The notes beneath the pieces were generated by a model that saw only the letters and a list, made by a program, of their open reading frames with translations, made no database searches and had not been told where the DNA came from. A DNA stretch of 64,000 nucleotides from Mycolicibacterium sediminis (GTDB taxonomy: Bacteria; Actinomycetota; Actinomycetes; Mycobacteriales; Mycobacteriaceae): the NCBI RefSeq assembly GCF_010731735.1, contig NZ_AP022588.1, forward strand, positions 5,456,001 to 5,520,000, read 5' to 3'. The position numbers were made by a program, and so were the translations under genes. Positions 24,420 through 32,626 of the stretch are shown in pieces (positions within the stretch are counted from its first letter, which is position 1; each line of letters begins with the position of its first letter).

Positions 24420-25351
24420 GCGACGAACCGGTGACCACGCAGGCGTCGTCGACCGCCCAATCGGGAATCGAGGCGGCCGGGTTCGCCTCCCGGCGCACGC
24501 TGACGACGCGCCGGTTCCTGCGGATCCGCCTGGCAGTCGGGGCGATGGCGGTGCTCGTCATCCTCTTCGTCGGCTGCTACGCCCTACCGCCGCTGCTGCC
24601 CTGGAGCTACACCGATCTCGACTACCTGTCGCTGCAGCAGCCGCCGAGCACCAGCCACTGGTTCGGGACCAATTCGCTCGGGCAGGATCTGCTGGCACTC
24701 ACGCTGCGCGGCATGCAGAAGTCGCTGCTGATCGGCGTCTGCGTCGCGTTCGTGTCGACCGTCATCGCCGCCACGGTCGGCGCGATCGCCGGCTACTTCG
24801 GCGGCTGGCGGGACCGCGTGGCGATGTGGGTGGTGGACCTGCTGCTGGTCGTGCCCAGTTTCATCCTGATCCTCATCATCACCCCGCGTACCCGGGGCGG
24901 CGACACGGTCCTCTGGCTGATCCTGCTGCTCGCCGCCTTCAGCTGGATGATCAGCGCCCGCATCGTCCGCGGCCTGACGATGAGCCTGCGGGAACGCGAG
25001 TTCGTAACGGCGGCAAGGTATATGGGCGTATCGAACCGGCGGATCATCGTGCGGCACGTGCTGCCCAACGTCGCGTCGATCATCATCATCGACACCGCTC
25101 TCAACGTGGGCGTGGCGATCCTGGCGGAGACCGGACTGAGCTTCCTCGGGTTCGGCATCCAGCCGCCCGACGTCTCGCTGGGCACGCTGATCAGCGACGG
25201 CACCCCGTCGGCGCTGACGTTCCCGTGGCTGTTCCTGTTCCCGGCCGGAATCCTGGTGCTGATCGTCATGTGCGCGAACGTCATCGGCGACGGGCTACGC
25301 GACGCGCTCGACCCGAGTTCGCGGACCCTGCGGCGTCGGAGGCGCCCGTGA
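24416..25351 (+). CDS. oppC: Oligopeptide ABC transporter permease OppC
   Basis: A 311-residue partner permease. It has a cytoplasmic N-terminal tail of about 35 residues, a first TM helix (VGAMAVLVILFVGCYAL), the motif HWFGTNSLGQDLLA typical of DppC/OppC, and the EAA loop TAARYMGVSNRRIIVRHVLPN. It pairs with OppB. The GTG start overlaps the oppB stop by four bases, and its own stop overlaps the oppD start by four bases, so the three are translated together. Confidence 0.95.
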   Translation: MSDEPVTTQASSTAQSGIEAAGFASRRTLTTRRFLRIRLAVGAMAVLVILFVGCYALPPLLPWSYTDLDYLSLQQPPSTSHWFGTNSLGQDLLALTLRGMQKSLLIGVCVAFVSTVIAATVGAIAGYFGGWRDRVAMWVVDLLLVVPSFILILIITPRTRGGDTVLWLILLLAAFSWMISARIVRGLTMSLREREFVTAARYMGVSNRRIIVRHVLPNVASIIIIDTALNVGVAILAETGLSFLGFGIQPPDVSLGTLISDGTPSALTFPWLFLFPAGILVLIVMCANVIGDGLRDALDPSSRTLRRRRRP

Positions 25352-27171
25352 GCGAGCTGCTATCGGTGACCGATCTGACGGTCACCTTCCCCACCGACGG
25401 CCCCGACGTCGCCGCGGTGCGTGGCATGTCGTTCGACGTCGGCCCGGGCGAGGTGGTCGCGCTCGTCGGCGAGTCCGGCGCCGGGAAGTCCGCGACGGCG
25501 ATGGCCGTGATCGGGCTGCTGCCCGAGTTCGCCGACGTCAGCGGGTCGGTCAGGCTGCACGGCGACGAACTGATCGGCCTCGACGACGTCGCCCTGTCCC
25601 GCATCCGCGGGCGCGTCGTCGGCACCGTGTTCCAGGACCCGATGTCGGCGCTGACCCCGGTGTACACCGTCGGCGACCAGATCGCCGAGGCGCTACGCAT
25701 CCACCAGCGCGACCTCGGCCGCGCGGCCGCCCGCGCCCGGGCGGTCGAACTGCTCGAGCTGGTGGGCATCTCCCAACCGGACCGACGGGCCCGCGCGTTC
25801 CCCCACGAACTGTCGGGCGGTGAGCGGCAACGCGTCGTCATCGCGATCGCGATCGCCAACGACCCGGACCTGATCATCTGCGACGAACCCACCACCGCGC
25901 TCGACGTCACGGTGCAGGCGCAGATCCTCGACGTGCTGCGCACCGCCCGCGACGTCACCGGGGCAGGCGTGCTGATCATCACCCACGACCTGGGCGTGGT
26001 GTCCGAGTTCGCCGACCGCGCACTGGTGATGTACGCGGGCCGCGCGGTGGAGACGGCGCCGGTCGCCGACATCGTCCGCGACCGGATGATGCCCTACACC
26101 GTCGGCCTCCTCGGCTCGGTGCCGCGACTCGATGCCCCGCAGGGCGCTCGACTGGTGCCCATCCCCGGTGCGCCGCCGTCGATGGCGGCGCTACCCGGCG
26201 GCTGCCCGTTCGCGCCCCGCTGCCCGCTGGCGATCGACGACTGCCTCGCCGCCGAGCCACCACTGATCCCGGTCGGGCCCGACCACACCGCGGCGTGCAT
26301 CCGCACCGAACACGTCGCCGGCCGCACCGCAGGCGAGGTGTACGGCGTGTCCACCTCCCCGACCGACGCGGCACCGGACCCCGACGCCCCCGTCGTCCTG
26401 CGGGTGACCGACCTGGTGAAGACCTACGACCTGACGAAGGGCGTGGTGTTCAAGCGCACGGTCGGCGAGGTGCGCGCCGTCGACGGGATCAGCTTCGACC
26501 TCCGTCAGGGGCAGACGGTCGGCATCGTCGGCGAGTCCGGCTCCGGCAAGTCGACGACGCTGCACCAGATCCTGGAACTCACGGCGCCACAGGGCGGTTC
26601 GATCGAGGTCCTCGGCCACGACGTCGCGTCCCTGGACCGGCGGGGCCGGCGTGCGCTGCGCGGCGACCTTCAGGTCGTGTTCCAGGACCCGGTAGCCTCC
26701 CTCGACCCCCGGCTGCCCGTGTTCGACGTCCTCTCCGAACCACTGAGCGCCAACGGGTTCGACAAGGCGGGCATCGACGAGCGGGTGTCCGAGCTGCTCA
26801 CCCTGGTGGGAATGCGGCGCGACGACGCCAGCCGCTACCCAGCCGAATTCTCGGGCGGGCAGAAGCAGCGCATCGGCATCGCCCGCGCGCTCGCGCTGCA
26901 GCCCAAGATCCTCGCCCTCGACGAACCCGTGTCCGCGCTCGACGTGTCCATCCAGGCGGGCATCATCAATCTGCTGCTCGACCTGCAGGAGCGCTTCGGC
27001 CTGTCCTACCTGTTCGTCTCGCACGACCTGTCGGTGGTCAAGCACCTCGCCGATCGCGTCGTGGTGATGCACGACGGCGTCATCGTCGAGGGCGGAGACG
27101 CCGACTCGGTGTTCGCCGACCCCCAGCACGAGTACACCCGCCGGTTGCTGTCGGCGGTGCCGCAGATCTGA
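25348..27171 (+). CDS. oppD: Oligopeptide ABC transporter ATPase OppD (two fused nucleotide-binding domains)
   Basis: A 607-residue fusion of two ABC ATPases (DppD-DppF type). The first has Walker A GESGAGKS at 41-48, signature LSGGERQR and Walker B LIICDEPTTALDV. The second has GESGSGKS, FSGGQKQR and ILALDEPVSALDV. Between them lies the oligopeptide-transporter tail with Cys residues in GCPFAPRCPLAIDDC and AACIRT. These match the ligands reported to hold a 4Fe-4S cluster in related OppD/DppD proteins. It powers OppBC. The gene ends 39 bp before a palindromic repeat. In M. tuberculosis oppA follows directly; here a reversed gene intervenes. Confidence 0.95.
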   Translation: MSELLSVTDLTVTFPTDGPDVAAVRGMSFDVGPGEVVALVGESGAGKSATAMAVIGLLPEFADVSGSVRLHGDELIGLDDVALSRIRGRVVGTVFQDPMSALTPVYTVGDQIAEALRIHQRDLGRAAARARAVELLELVGISQPDRRARAFPHELSGGERQRVVIAIAIANDPDLIICDEPTTALDVTVQAQILDVLRTARDVTGAGVLIITHDLGVVSEFADRALVMYAGRAVETAPVADIVRDRMMPYTVGLLGSVPRLDAPQGARLVPIPGAPPSMAALPGGCPFAPRCPLAIDDCLAAEPPLIPVGPDHTAACIRTEHVAGRTAGEVYGVSTSPTDAAPDPDAPVVLRVTDLVKTYDLTKGVVFKRTVGEVRAVDGISFDLRQGQTVGIVGESGSGKSTTLHQILELTAPQGGSIEVLGHDVASLDRRGRRALRGDLQVVFQDPVASLDPRLPVFDVLSEPLSANGFDKAGIDERVSELLTLVGMRRDDASRYPAEFSGGQKQRIGIARALALQPKILALDEPVSALDVSIQAGIINLLLDLQERFGLSYLFVSHDLSVVKHLADRVVVMHDGVIVEGGDADSVFADPQHEYTRRLLSAVPQI

Positions 27172-27209
27172 GGGGTGCTCGGGTCACCTCTCGGTCCTCG
27201 ACTGCCTGC

Positions 27210-27265
27210 CGTACGTGCGAGTACGGCGGAGAATCGGCCGAAATCCCGCCGTACTCGCACGTACG
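27210..27265. repeat. Palindromic element, copy 1 (left of the DUF559 gene)
   Basis: Two perfectly complementary 20-base arms (27210-27229 and 27246-27265; arm begins CGTACGTGCGAG) surround a 16-base core containing TCGGCCGA. The same design and nearly the same arms recur at 28184-28247, and a version with different arms but the same core at 61241-61296. This copy lies 39 bp after oppD and 11 bp after the end of the DUF559 gene, so it could also terminate both. Confidence 0.8.
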
Positions 27266-27275
27266 AGAACCGGAC

Positions 27276-28151
27276 TCAGGCGGCGAGGCGCAGAGACAAC
27301 CACGGGGTGGGGACGCCGTGGCGCTCGAACGCCCGCCGGGTGCGCTCGATGATGGTGGCGTCGGTGTCGTCCATCGTGATCCGCACGTCGTCCCAACCGA
27401 GCGCCGTCACCGATTCGTGTCGCCGGATGTCCCGGTTGAACCGTCGAGCCGTCAGGCGGTGGTGCTCTCCCTCGTAATCGGCGGCGACGAGCACGTCACG
27501 CCACCCCATGTCGAGGACGGCGACCAGTTGTCCCCACTCGTCGCGGACGGGGATCTGCGTCTCGGGTCGGGGGAAACCCGCCCGCACGTACAGCAGTCGC
27601 AGCCGGGTCTCCTGCGGAGACTCCGAGCCGGCGTCGACCAGATCGAGGGTCTCCCGAGCCCGGACGATTGCCCGCCGACCCGCATATCGTCGTGCCAGCT
27701 CATGCACCTCGGCCAGGTCGAGGCGGGTCGCATTGGCCAATGCGTCGATCGCGGCGACTGCGGCGTCGACCGGAAGCCGGCACGCGAGGTCGAGGGCGGT
27801 CCTCGCCGGCGAGGTCACCGGAATCCCACCGATCGTCACCACCTCGTCGGGCCGATGGCGATCGGACCAGGTGTCGATCCCCCGCGGCGGACGACGATTG
27901 GGATGAAGCAGCTGCGCGGGCGCGGCGTCGTCTACCCACTTCGTCCCGTGCATCGCCGACGCCGACCGGCCCGCGAGGACGCCCTGGCGGCCCGACCACA
28001 ACCACGCAGCCCGCGCACGGATCACCGCGGTCGGCCGGACGCCTCGCGGCAGGTAGACGTCGGGATGCAGTGCGACGTAGTCGGAGCGCAGTCGGTGCCG
28101 CGTCATCCGACCCGATGCGACGACCTCCGTACCGATGACCGGTTCCCCCAT
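27276..28151 (-). CDS. DUF559 (Vsr-like PD-(D/E)XK) protein with AbiEi-like N-terminus, inserted in the opp operon
   Basis: A 291-residue protein. The N-terminus (RMTRHRLRSDYVALHPDVYLP) resembles the wing-helix start seen in AbiEi-type antitoxins. The C-terminal 115 residues are a DUF559 nuclease-like domain: Glu181 in SPQETRLRLLYVRAGFP, Asp214 in VAVLDMGW, the VAADYEGEHHR segment and LGWDDVRIT. Acidic residues at 225 and 227 are Asp and Glu, the reverse of the usual order. The gene is antiparallel to opp, sits exactly between oppD and oppA, and is bracketed by two palindromic elements. A GTGTCG/CGACAC inverted repeat at 28159-28180 overlaps its ribosome region and may be an operator. No toxin partner is visible. 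Confidence 0.8.
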   Translation of the reverse strand: MGEPVIGTEVVASGRMTRHRLRSDYVALHPDVYLPRGVRPTAVIRARAAWLWSGRQGVLAGRSASAMHGTKWVDDAAPAQLLHPNRRPPRGIDTWSDRHRPDEVVTIGGIPVTSPARTALDLACRLPVDAAVAAIDALANATRLDLAEVHELARRYAGRRAIVRARETLDLVDAGSESPQETRLRLLYVRAGFPRPETQIPVRDEWGQLVAVLDMGWRDVLVAADYEGEHHRLTARRFNRDIRRHESVTALGWDDVRITMDDTDATIIERTRRAFERHGVPTPWLSLRLAA

Positions 28152-28183
28152 GGCGGCAGTGTCGCTCCTGTCACCGACACGCC

Positions 28184-28247
28184 CCGCCGTACGTGCGGGT
28201 ACGGCGGGGAAACGGCCGAAATCTCGCCGTACTCGCACGTACGGCGG
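28184..28247. repeat. Palindromic element, copy 2 (right of the DUF559 gene)
   Basis: Arms of 23 bases at 28184-28206 and 28225-28247 pair with a single G-T mismatch around an 18-base core containing ACGGCCGAAAT. About 19 of the 20 bases of each arm match copy 1. It lies 33 bp upstream of the DUF559 start codon and 93 bp before the oppA -10 box. Together with copy 1 it brackets the 0.9-kb insertion in the opp operon. Confidence 0.8.
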
Positions 28248-28339
28248 TGAGGAGGGTGTTCGGATGGCGAGGAGTCGTGGCGGTCGGCTCGCACGGCGGC
28301 CCGGACCATGGCCTGCGGCGCGTCCACGCGCGGCACCAT

Positions 28340-28345
28340 TAGAGT
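28340..28345 (+). promoter_or_regulatory. Probable -10 box for oppA
   Basis: TAGAGT (fits TANNNT) ends nine bases before the ATG of oppA, placing the start point at or within two bases of the start codon, i.e. a nearly leaderless transcript. No -35 box is seen. Because the reversed DUF559 gene separates oppA from oppBCD, oppA needs its own promoter here. Confidence 0.45.
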
Positions 28346-28353
28346 CGGTCCGC

Positions 28354-30021
28354 ATGACGTTCCGACGCCTTGCCGGCCTCCTCGTGGTGGCCGGACTGTT
28401 CCTCACCTCCTGTTCCAGCGGGGAGCAGGCCCCGCCATCGGCCGGCGGCGACGCCCAGGTCGGCAGCACGAACGACATGAACCCGCAGGACCCCGCGACC
28501 CTGCAGGACGGTGGCGCGTTGCGGCTGGCGCTGACGGCGTTCCCGGAGAACTTCAACACGCTGCACATCGACGGCAACACCGGCGACAACTACGCCTTGG
28601 CCAAGCCGACGATGCCGCGGGCGTTCCGCATCGCAGCGGACGGATCGGCGACGGTCAACACCGACTACTTCACCAGCGTCGAGCTCACCGGCACCAATCC
28701 GCAGGTGGTCACCTACACGATCAATCCCAAGGCGACGTGGAGCGACGGGACGCCGATCACGTGGGAGGACATCAAGTCCCAGGTCGATGCGACGAGCGGG
28801 AAGGACAAGGCCTTCGCGATCGCCTCGCCGAACGGTGCCGACCGGGTCGGCAGCGTGAGGCGCGGCGTCGACGACCGGCAGGCGATCATGACCTTCGCCA
28901 AGCCCTACGCGGACTGGAAGGGCATCTTCGCCGGCAACGGCATCCTCTACCCGAAGTCCGTCACCGCGACCCCCGAAGCGTTCAACAAGGGCTTCCTCAA
29001 CGCCCCGCCGCCGTCGGCCGGGCCGTTCATCATCTCGAACATCGACCGCACGGCACAGCGAATCACGTTGACGCGCAATCCGAAGTGGTGGGGCACGCAG
29101 CCTCGGCTCGACAGCATCAACTACAGCGTTCTCGACGACGCCGCCCGAATCCCGGCGCTGCAGAGCAACGCCCTGGACGCCACCGGCCTCGCGAGCCTCG
29201 ACGAGGTGACCATCGCGCAGCGCACCCCCGGGATCGCGCTGCGGCGGGCGCCCGCCACCCAGTGGTATCACTTCACCTTCAACGGCGCGCCGGGCTCGAT
29301 CCTGGCCGACAAGGCGCTGCGCGTGGCGGTCTCGAAGGGCATCGACCGTCAGACGATCGCCAGCGTCACGCAGCGGGGTCTCGCCGACAATCCGGTGCCA
29401 CTGAACAACCACATCTACGTCGCGGGCCAGGAGGGCTACCAGGACAACAGCGCCGTCGTCGCCTTCGACCCCGAGGCCGCCAAGCGGGAACTCGACGCCC
29501 TCGGCTGGAAGATGAACGGCCAGTTCCGCGAGAAGGACGGCCGCCAGCTCGTCATCCGCGACATCTTCTACGACGCCTCGACGACCCGACAGGTGGCGCA
29601 GATCGCGCAGAACAACCTGGCGCAGATCGGTGTGAAGCTCGACCTGCAGGCCAAGGGTGGCAACGGGTTCTTCAGCCAGTACATCACCGTCGGCAACTTC
29701 GATCTCGGCCAGTTCGCCTGGGGTGCCGACGCCTTCCCGCTGTCCGGTCTGACGCAGATCTATCTGTCCACCGGTGAGAGCAACTTCGGCAAGATCGGCA
29801 GCCCCGAGATCGACGCCAAGATCGAGCAGACGCTGGAGGAACTCGATCCCGCCAAGGCTCGCGTGCTGGCCAATGAATTGGACCAGTTGATCTGGGCGGA
29901 GGGCTTCAGCCTGCCGTTGACGCAATCGCCCGGCAACGTGGCCGTGCGGAGCAACCTCGCGAACTTCGGCGCCGCGGGCCTGTCCGACGTCGAGTACACC
30001 GCGATCGGCTTCACGAAGTAG
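28354..30021 (+). CDS. oppA: Oligopeptide-binding lipoprotein OppA
   Basis: A 555-residue solute-binding lipoprotein of the SBP_bac_5 family. The signal peptide has lipobox LTSC (Cys20 lipidated), then YTINPKATWSDGTPITWED and GAPGSILADKALRVAVSKGIDR, both typical of the family. It delivers peptides to OppBCD. It is somewhat shorter than M. tuberculosis Rv1280c. The ATG at 28354 directly follows a -10 box. It is detached from oppBCD by the DUF559 insertion, so its expression may no longer be coupled to that of the permease. The last 11 bases overlap the convergent hydrolase gene. Confidence 0.94.
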   Translation: MTFRRLAGLLVVAGLFLTSCSSGEQAPPSAGGDAQVGSTNDMNPQDPATLQDGGALRLALTAFPENFNTLHIDGNTGDNYALAKPTMPRAFRIAADGSATVNTDYFTSVELTGTNPQVVTYTINPKATWSDGTPITWEDIKSQVDATSGKDKAFAIASPNGADRVGSVRRGVDDRQAIMTFAKPYADWKGIFAGNGILYPKSVTATPEAFNKGFLNAPPPSAGPFIISNIDRTAQRITLTRNPKWWGTQPRLDSINYSVLDDAARIPALQSNALDATGLASLDEVTIAQRTPGIALRRAPATQWYHFTFNGAPGSILADKALRVAVSKGIDRQTIASVTQRGLADNPVPLNNHIYVAGQEGYQDNSAVVAFDPEAAKRELDALGWKMNGQFREKDGRQLVIRDIFYDASTTRQVAQIAQNNLAQIGVKLDLQAKGGNGFFSQYITVGNFDLGQFAWGADAFPLSGLTQIYLSTGESNFGKIGSPEIDAKIEQTLEELDPAKARVLANELDQLIWAEGFSLPLTQSPGNVAVRSNLANFGAAGLSDVEYTAIGFTK

Positions 30022-31264
30022 CGGTGACGCTGCGGACCGCCCGCGGCACCGCTGCCGGCACCACCGACTCCGCGACCGCTGCGGCGCCGATGCCCCACTT
30101 CAGGAGTCGGAACGCCAGCGATCCCGCTTGCGCGTCGAGTTCCGCTGCGCGGTCGGGTAACTCGTCGGCACGGCCCGCGTCGACGGCCAGTGCGATCTCC
30201 AGGGCCGCGGGTTCCTTCGCGTCGAGCACGCTGTGCCCCGCACCGGGCAGTTCGACCAACACGGCGTCGGGGATCAGCGACGCGATGCGATGGGCCACCG
30301 ACGGCGGCGTGGTCAGGTCGCGGCCACCGGAGACGACGACCGTCGGCCACGTGAAGCCGGGCATCGCGGCGATGAGGTCGAACGGCTCGGCGACGAAGTC
30401 CGGGTCGCCGGAGGCGAGTTCGCGGAGCGCGACGGCGGGATCCAGGGGACGCCCGTCCGGGACGGCGCCGTAGTTCAGTTCGCGGTACCCGATCCTGCCG
30501 ACGAGATCCGGTTCGTGGTGGTATGGCGTCTTGCGTTCGAACATGAACCGGGTGCCGAAACCCACGGCGCCCCAAAGCCAGTCGTGACCGGTGAGCAGTA
30601 GGTCGAGCTGGCGCCGCAGCACGTCCGGCCCCGCGTAGCCGTACAGGTCCGCGGCGATCTGGGTGTCGGTGGCGTGCAACACGCCCTCGTCGACAAGGCG
30701 CCGCATCTTGTCGGCCACGTCCGACGTCCCGGGCTCGGCCCCGTCCCACAGCACGCGTCGGATGGCCGCGCGCACCTCGTCGACGTCGTCGGCCGACAGC
30801 AGAGGCGAGTCGAGGACCATCGCGTGGACACGCTCGGGATGGCGGACCCCGACACCCGCGGCCAGGTAGGTGCCGTACGACGTGCCGTAGACCGTGGCGG
30901 TCGCCACCCCGGCGTCGTCGAGGACGGCGGCGACGTCGTCGACCACCGCCTCGATGGTGAGGGCACCGGCAGGGAGGTCGGCGCCGTCGTCGTCGTGGCG
31001 CGACATCCCCACGCCACGGTGCTCCAGCATGATGACGTCCAGTCCCCTGGCCGCCCACCTGGTGCGCATCGCCCGGTACAGCGCCACCGACGCGGCGCCC
31101 GGGCCGCCCGGGACCACCACGATCGGGTGGGCCGACTCGTCACCGGTGCGGGCGTAGAACAGGTCGAAGTCGCGCCCGTCACCCACCGGCCGTCGTACCG
31201 AGTGGACACCCGGCAGCGCGGCGAGCTTGTCGTGCGCGCGCCTGCGCTTCTCGTTCATCGTCAT
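30011..31264 (-). CDS. Alpha/beta hydrolase, proline iminopeptidase-like
   Basis: A 417-residue serine hydrolase. The oxyanion segment is VVVPGGPGAASVALY, the nucleophile elbow GTSYGTY (Ser in the family GxSxG position), then Asp in VVSGGRDLTTPP and His in LPGAGHSVLD. Strands and the HRGVGMS motif match the proline iminopeptidase/tripeptidyl aminopeptidase group. Release of N-terminal amino acids from peptides would fit the neighbouring opp importer, but this is inference. Start choice is uncertain among ATG codons at 31273, 31264 and 31258. A C-terminal hydrophobic extension (FRLLKWGIGAAAVAESVV) may touch the membrane. Confidence 0.85.
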   Translation of the reverse strand: MTMNEKRRRAHDKLAALPGVHSVRRPVGDGRDFDLFYARTGDESAHPIVVVPGGPGAASVALYRAMRTRWAARGLDVIMLEHRGVGMSRHDDDGADLPAGALTIEAVVDDVAAVLDDAGVATATVYGTSYGTYLAAGVGVRHPERVHAMVLDSPLLSADDVDEVRAAIRRVLWDGAEPGTSDVADKMRRLVDEGVLHATDTQIAADLYGYAGPDVLRRQLDLLLTGHDWLWGAVGFGTRFMFERKTPYHHEPDLVGRIGYRELNYGAVPDGRPLDPAVALRELASGDPDFVAEPFDLIAAMPGFTWPTVVVSGGRDLTTPPSVAHRIASLIPDAVLVELPGAGHSVLDAKEPAALEIALAVDAGRADELPDRAAELDAQAGSLAFRLLKWGIGAAAVAESVVPAAVPRAVRSVTATS

Positions 31265-31354
31265 CACCACCATTGTGCCTGCGACGGGAGCCGCTTCGGT
31301 TCGGGGTGATTCAAAGCAGTGCCACGCGGCGTCGCCGCCCGTAGAACGGTGACC

Positions 31355-32614
31355 ATGACCACCGTGGAAGGCATCGACCGCACACTGCCCGGATCGACCG
31401 CTTGGACCGACCTGCTCGCCCGCATCGGCTCCGGCGCCAAGGACCGAGACCTCAACGACGAGAATCCCTTCGAGCAGGTGAGCTCCCTCAAGCACGCCGG
31501 CTTCGGCACCCTGCGCATACCCGAGGAGCTTGGTGGCGCGGGATTCACCGTGCCACAACTGTTCTCCGCCGTCATAGACGTGGCGCGCGCGGATCCGATT
31601 GTGGCGCACATCTTTCGCACGCACTTCTGGTTCGTCGAGGAACGGTTGCGCACGGTGAGCTCGGACACACGTGAAAGCCACAGCAACACGGCAGCCGGCC
31701 CCCAGGATGACGGCTCCCGACGCTGGTTGAGCGAGGTGACGGCGGGCAAGATCTTCGGCAACGCGTTCAGCGAGAGGGGCGGCAACGCCGTCGGCAGCCT
31801 CGTGTTCAACACCCGACTGCTGCCCGACGGCGCGGGCGGGTTCCGGCTCGCCGGCGAGAAGTACTACAGCACCGGCACCCTGTTCTCCGACTACCTCACC
31901 GTCACGGCGACCACCGACCACGACTCCGTGGCCAACGTCGTCATCCCCGCCAACCGGACGGGCGTCAAATTGGTCGACGACTGGGACGGCTTCGGGCAGC
32001 GCCGCACCGGCACCGGGACCACCACGTTCACGAACGTGGCGGTGTCGGCCGACGAGGTGCTCTCGGACAGCTCGTACGACGCCGAACCCGTGCCGACGGT
32101 CCAGTACGCGTCGCTGCAGCTCTTCATCCACGCCGTGGTCGCGGGCATCCTCGCCAACGTCGTCGACGACGGCGTCGCACTGCTGCGCTCACGCGACCGC
32201 AGCTTCAGCCACGCCACGTCGGAACGTCCGACGGAAGATCCGCTGCTGCAGCGTCAGCTCGGCGTCCTCGCGTCCACCGCGTCGGTCGCGCGGGCCGCCG
32301 TGCTCGACGCCGCCCAGGCCATCGCCGACGCCGTGGCCTCCGAGGTCGACGGCGTCCCCGACGCGGCGCTGGCCACCGAGGCGCAACTGCGTGCGGCGAA
32401 GGTCAAGGTCCACCTCGACGACGTCGCGCCCGAGGCCGCCACCCGGTTGCTCGAACTCGGTGGCGCCAGCGCCGCGAGCCGGCAGCGCAACCTGGACCGG
32501 CACTGGCGCAACATCCGCACGATCACGCTGCACAACCCGGTGGCCTACAAGGCCCGGGTGATCGGCGAGAACCTGCTGCACGACACCCCGATCCCCGCCA
32601 ACGCGTACTTCTGA
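31355..32614 (+). CDS. Acyl-CoA dehydrogenase-fold flavin monooxygenase (DszC/SfnC-like)
   Basis: A 419-residue protein of the acyl-CoA dehydrogenase fold: an N-terminal helical domain with FGTLRIPEELGGAGF, a middle beta domain (GEKYYSTGTLFSDYLTV) and a C-terminal four-helix domain with LELGGASAASRQRNLDRHWRNIRT. This combination, with the late HWRNIRT segment, is characteristic of the FMNH2-dependent DszC/SfnC monooxygenases acting on sulfur or nitrogen compounds, rather than true acyl-CoA dehydrogenases. A separate flavin reductase would be needed; none is adjacent. It converges with the GMC oxidoreductase gene 12 bp away. Confidence 0.85.
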   Translation: MTTVEGIDRTLPGSTAWTDLLARIGSGAKDRDLNDENPFEQVSSLKHAGFGTLRIPEELGGAGFTVPQLFSAVIDVARADPIVAHIFRTHFWFVEERLRTVSSDTRESHSNTAAGPQDDGSRRWLSEVTAGKIFGNAFSERGGNAVGSLVFNTRLLPDGAGGFRLAGEKYYSTGTLFSDYLTVTATTDHDSVANVVIPANRTGVKLVDDWDGFGQRRTGTGTTTFTNVAVSADEVLSDSSYDAEPVPTVQYASLQLFIHAVVAGILANVVDDGVALLRSRDRSFSHATSERPTEDPLLQRQLGVLASTASVARAAVLDAAQAIADAVASEVDGVPDAALATEAQLRAAKVKVHLDDVAPEAATRLLELGGASAASRQRNLDRHWRNIRTITLHNPVAYKARVIGENLLHDTPIPANAYF

Positions 32615-32626
32615 GCGTGCTGTCGG

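Noticed and set aside
27276..28151. Complete AbiE-type toxin-antitoxin system around the DUF559 gene
   Set aside because: Only the AbiEi-like N-terminus is present; no AbiEii nucleotidyltransferase is encoded next to it, the neighbours being opp genes.
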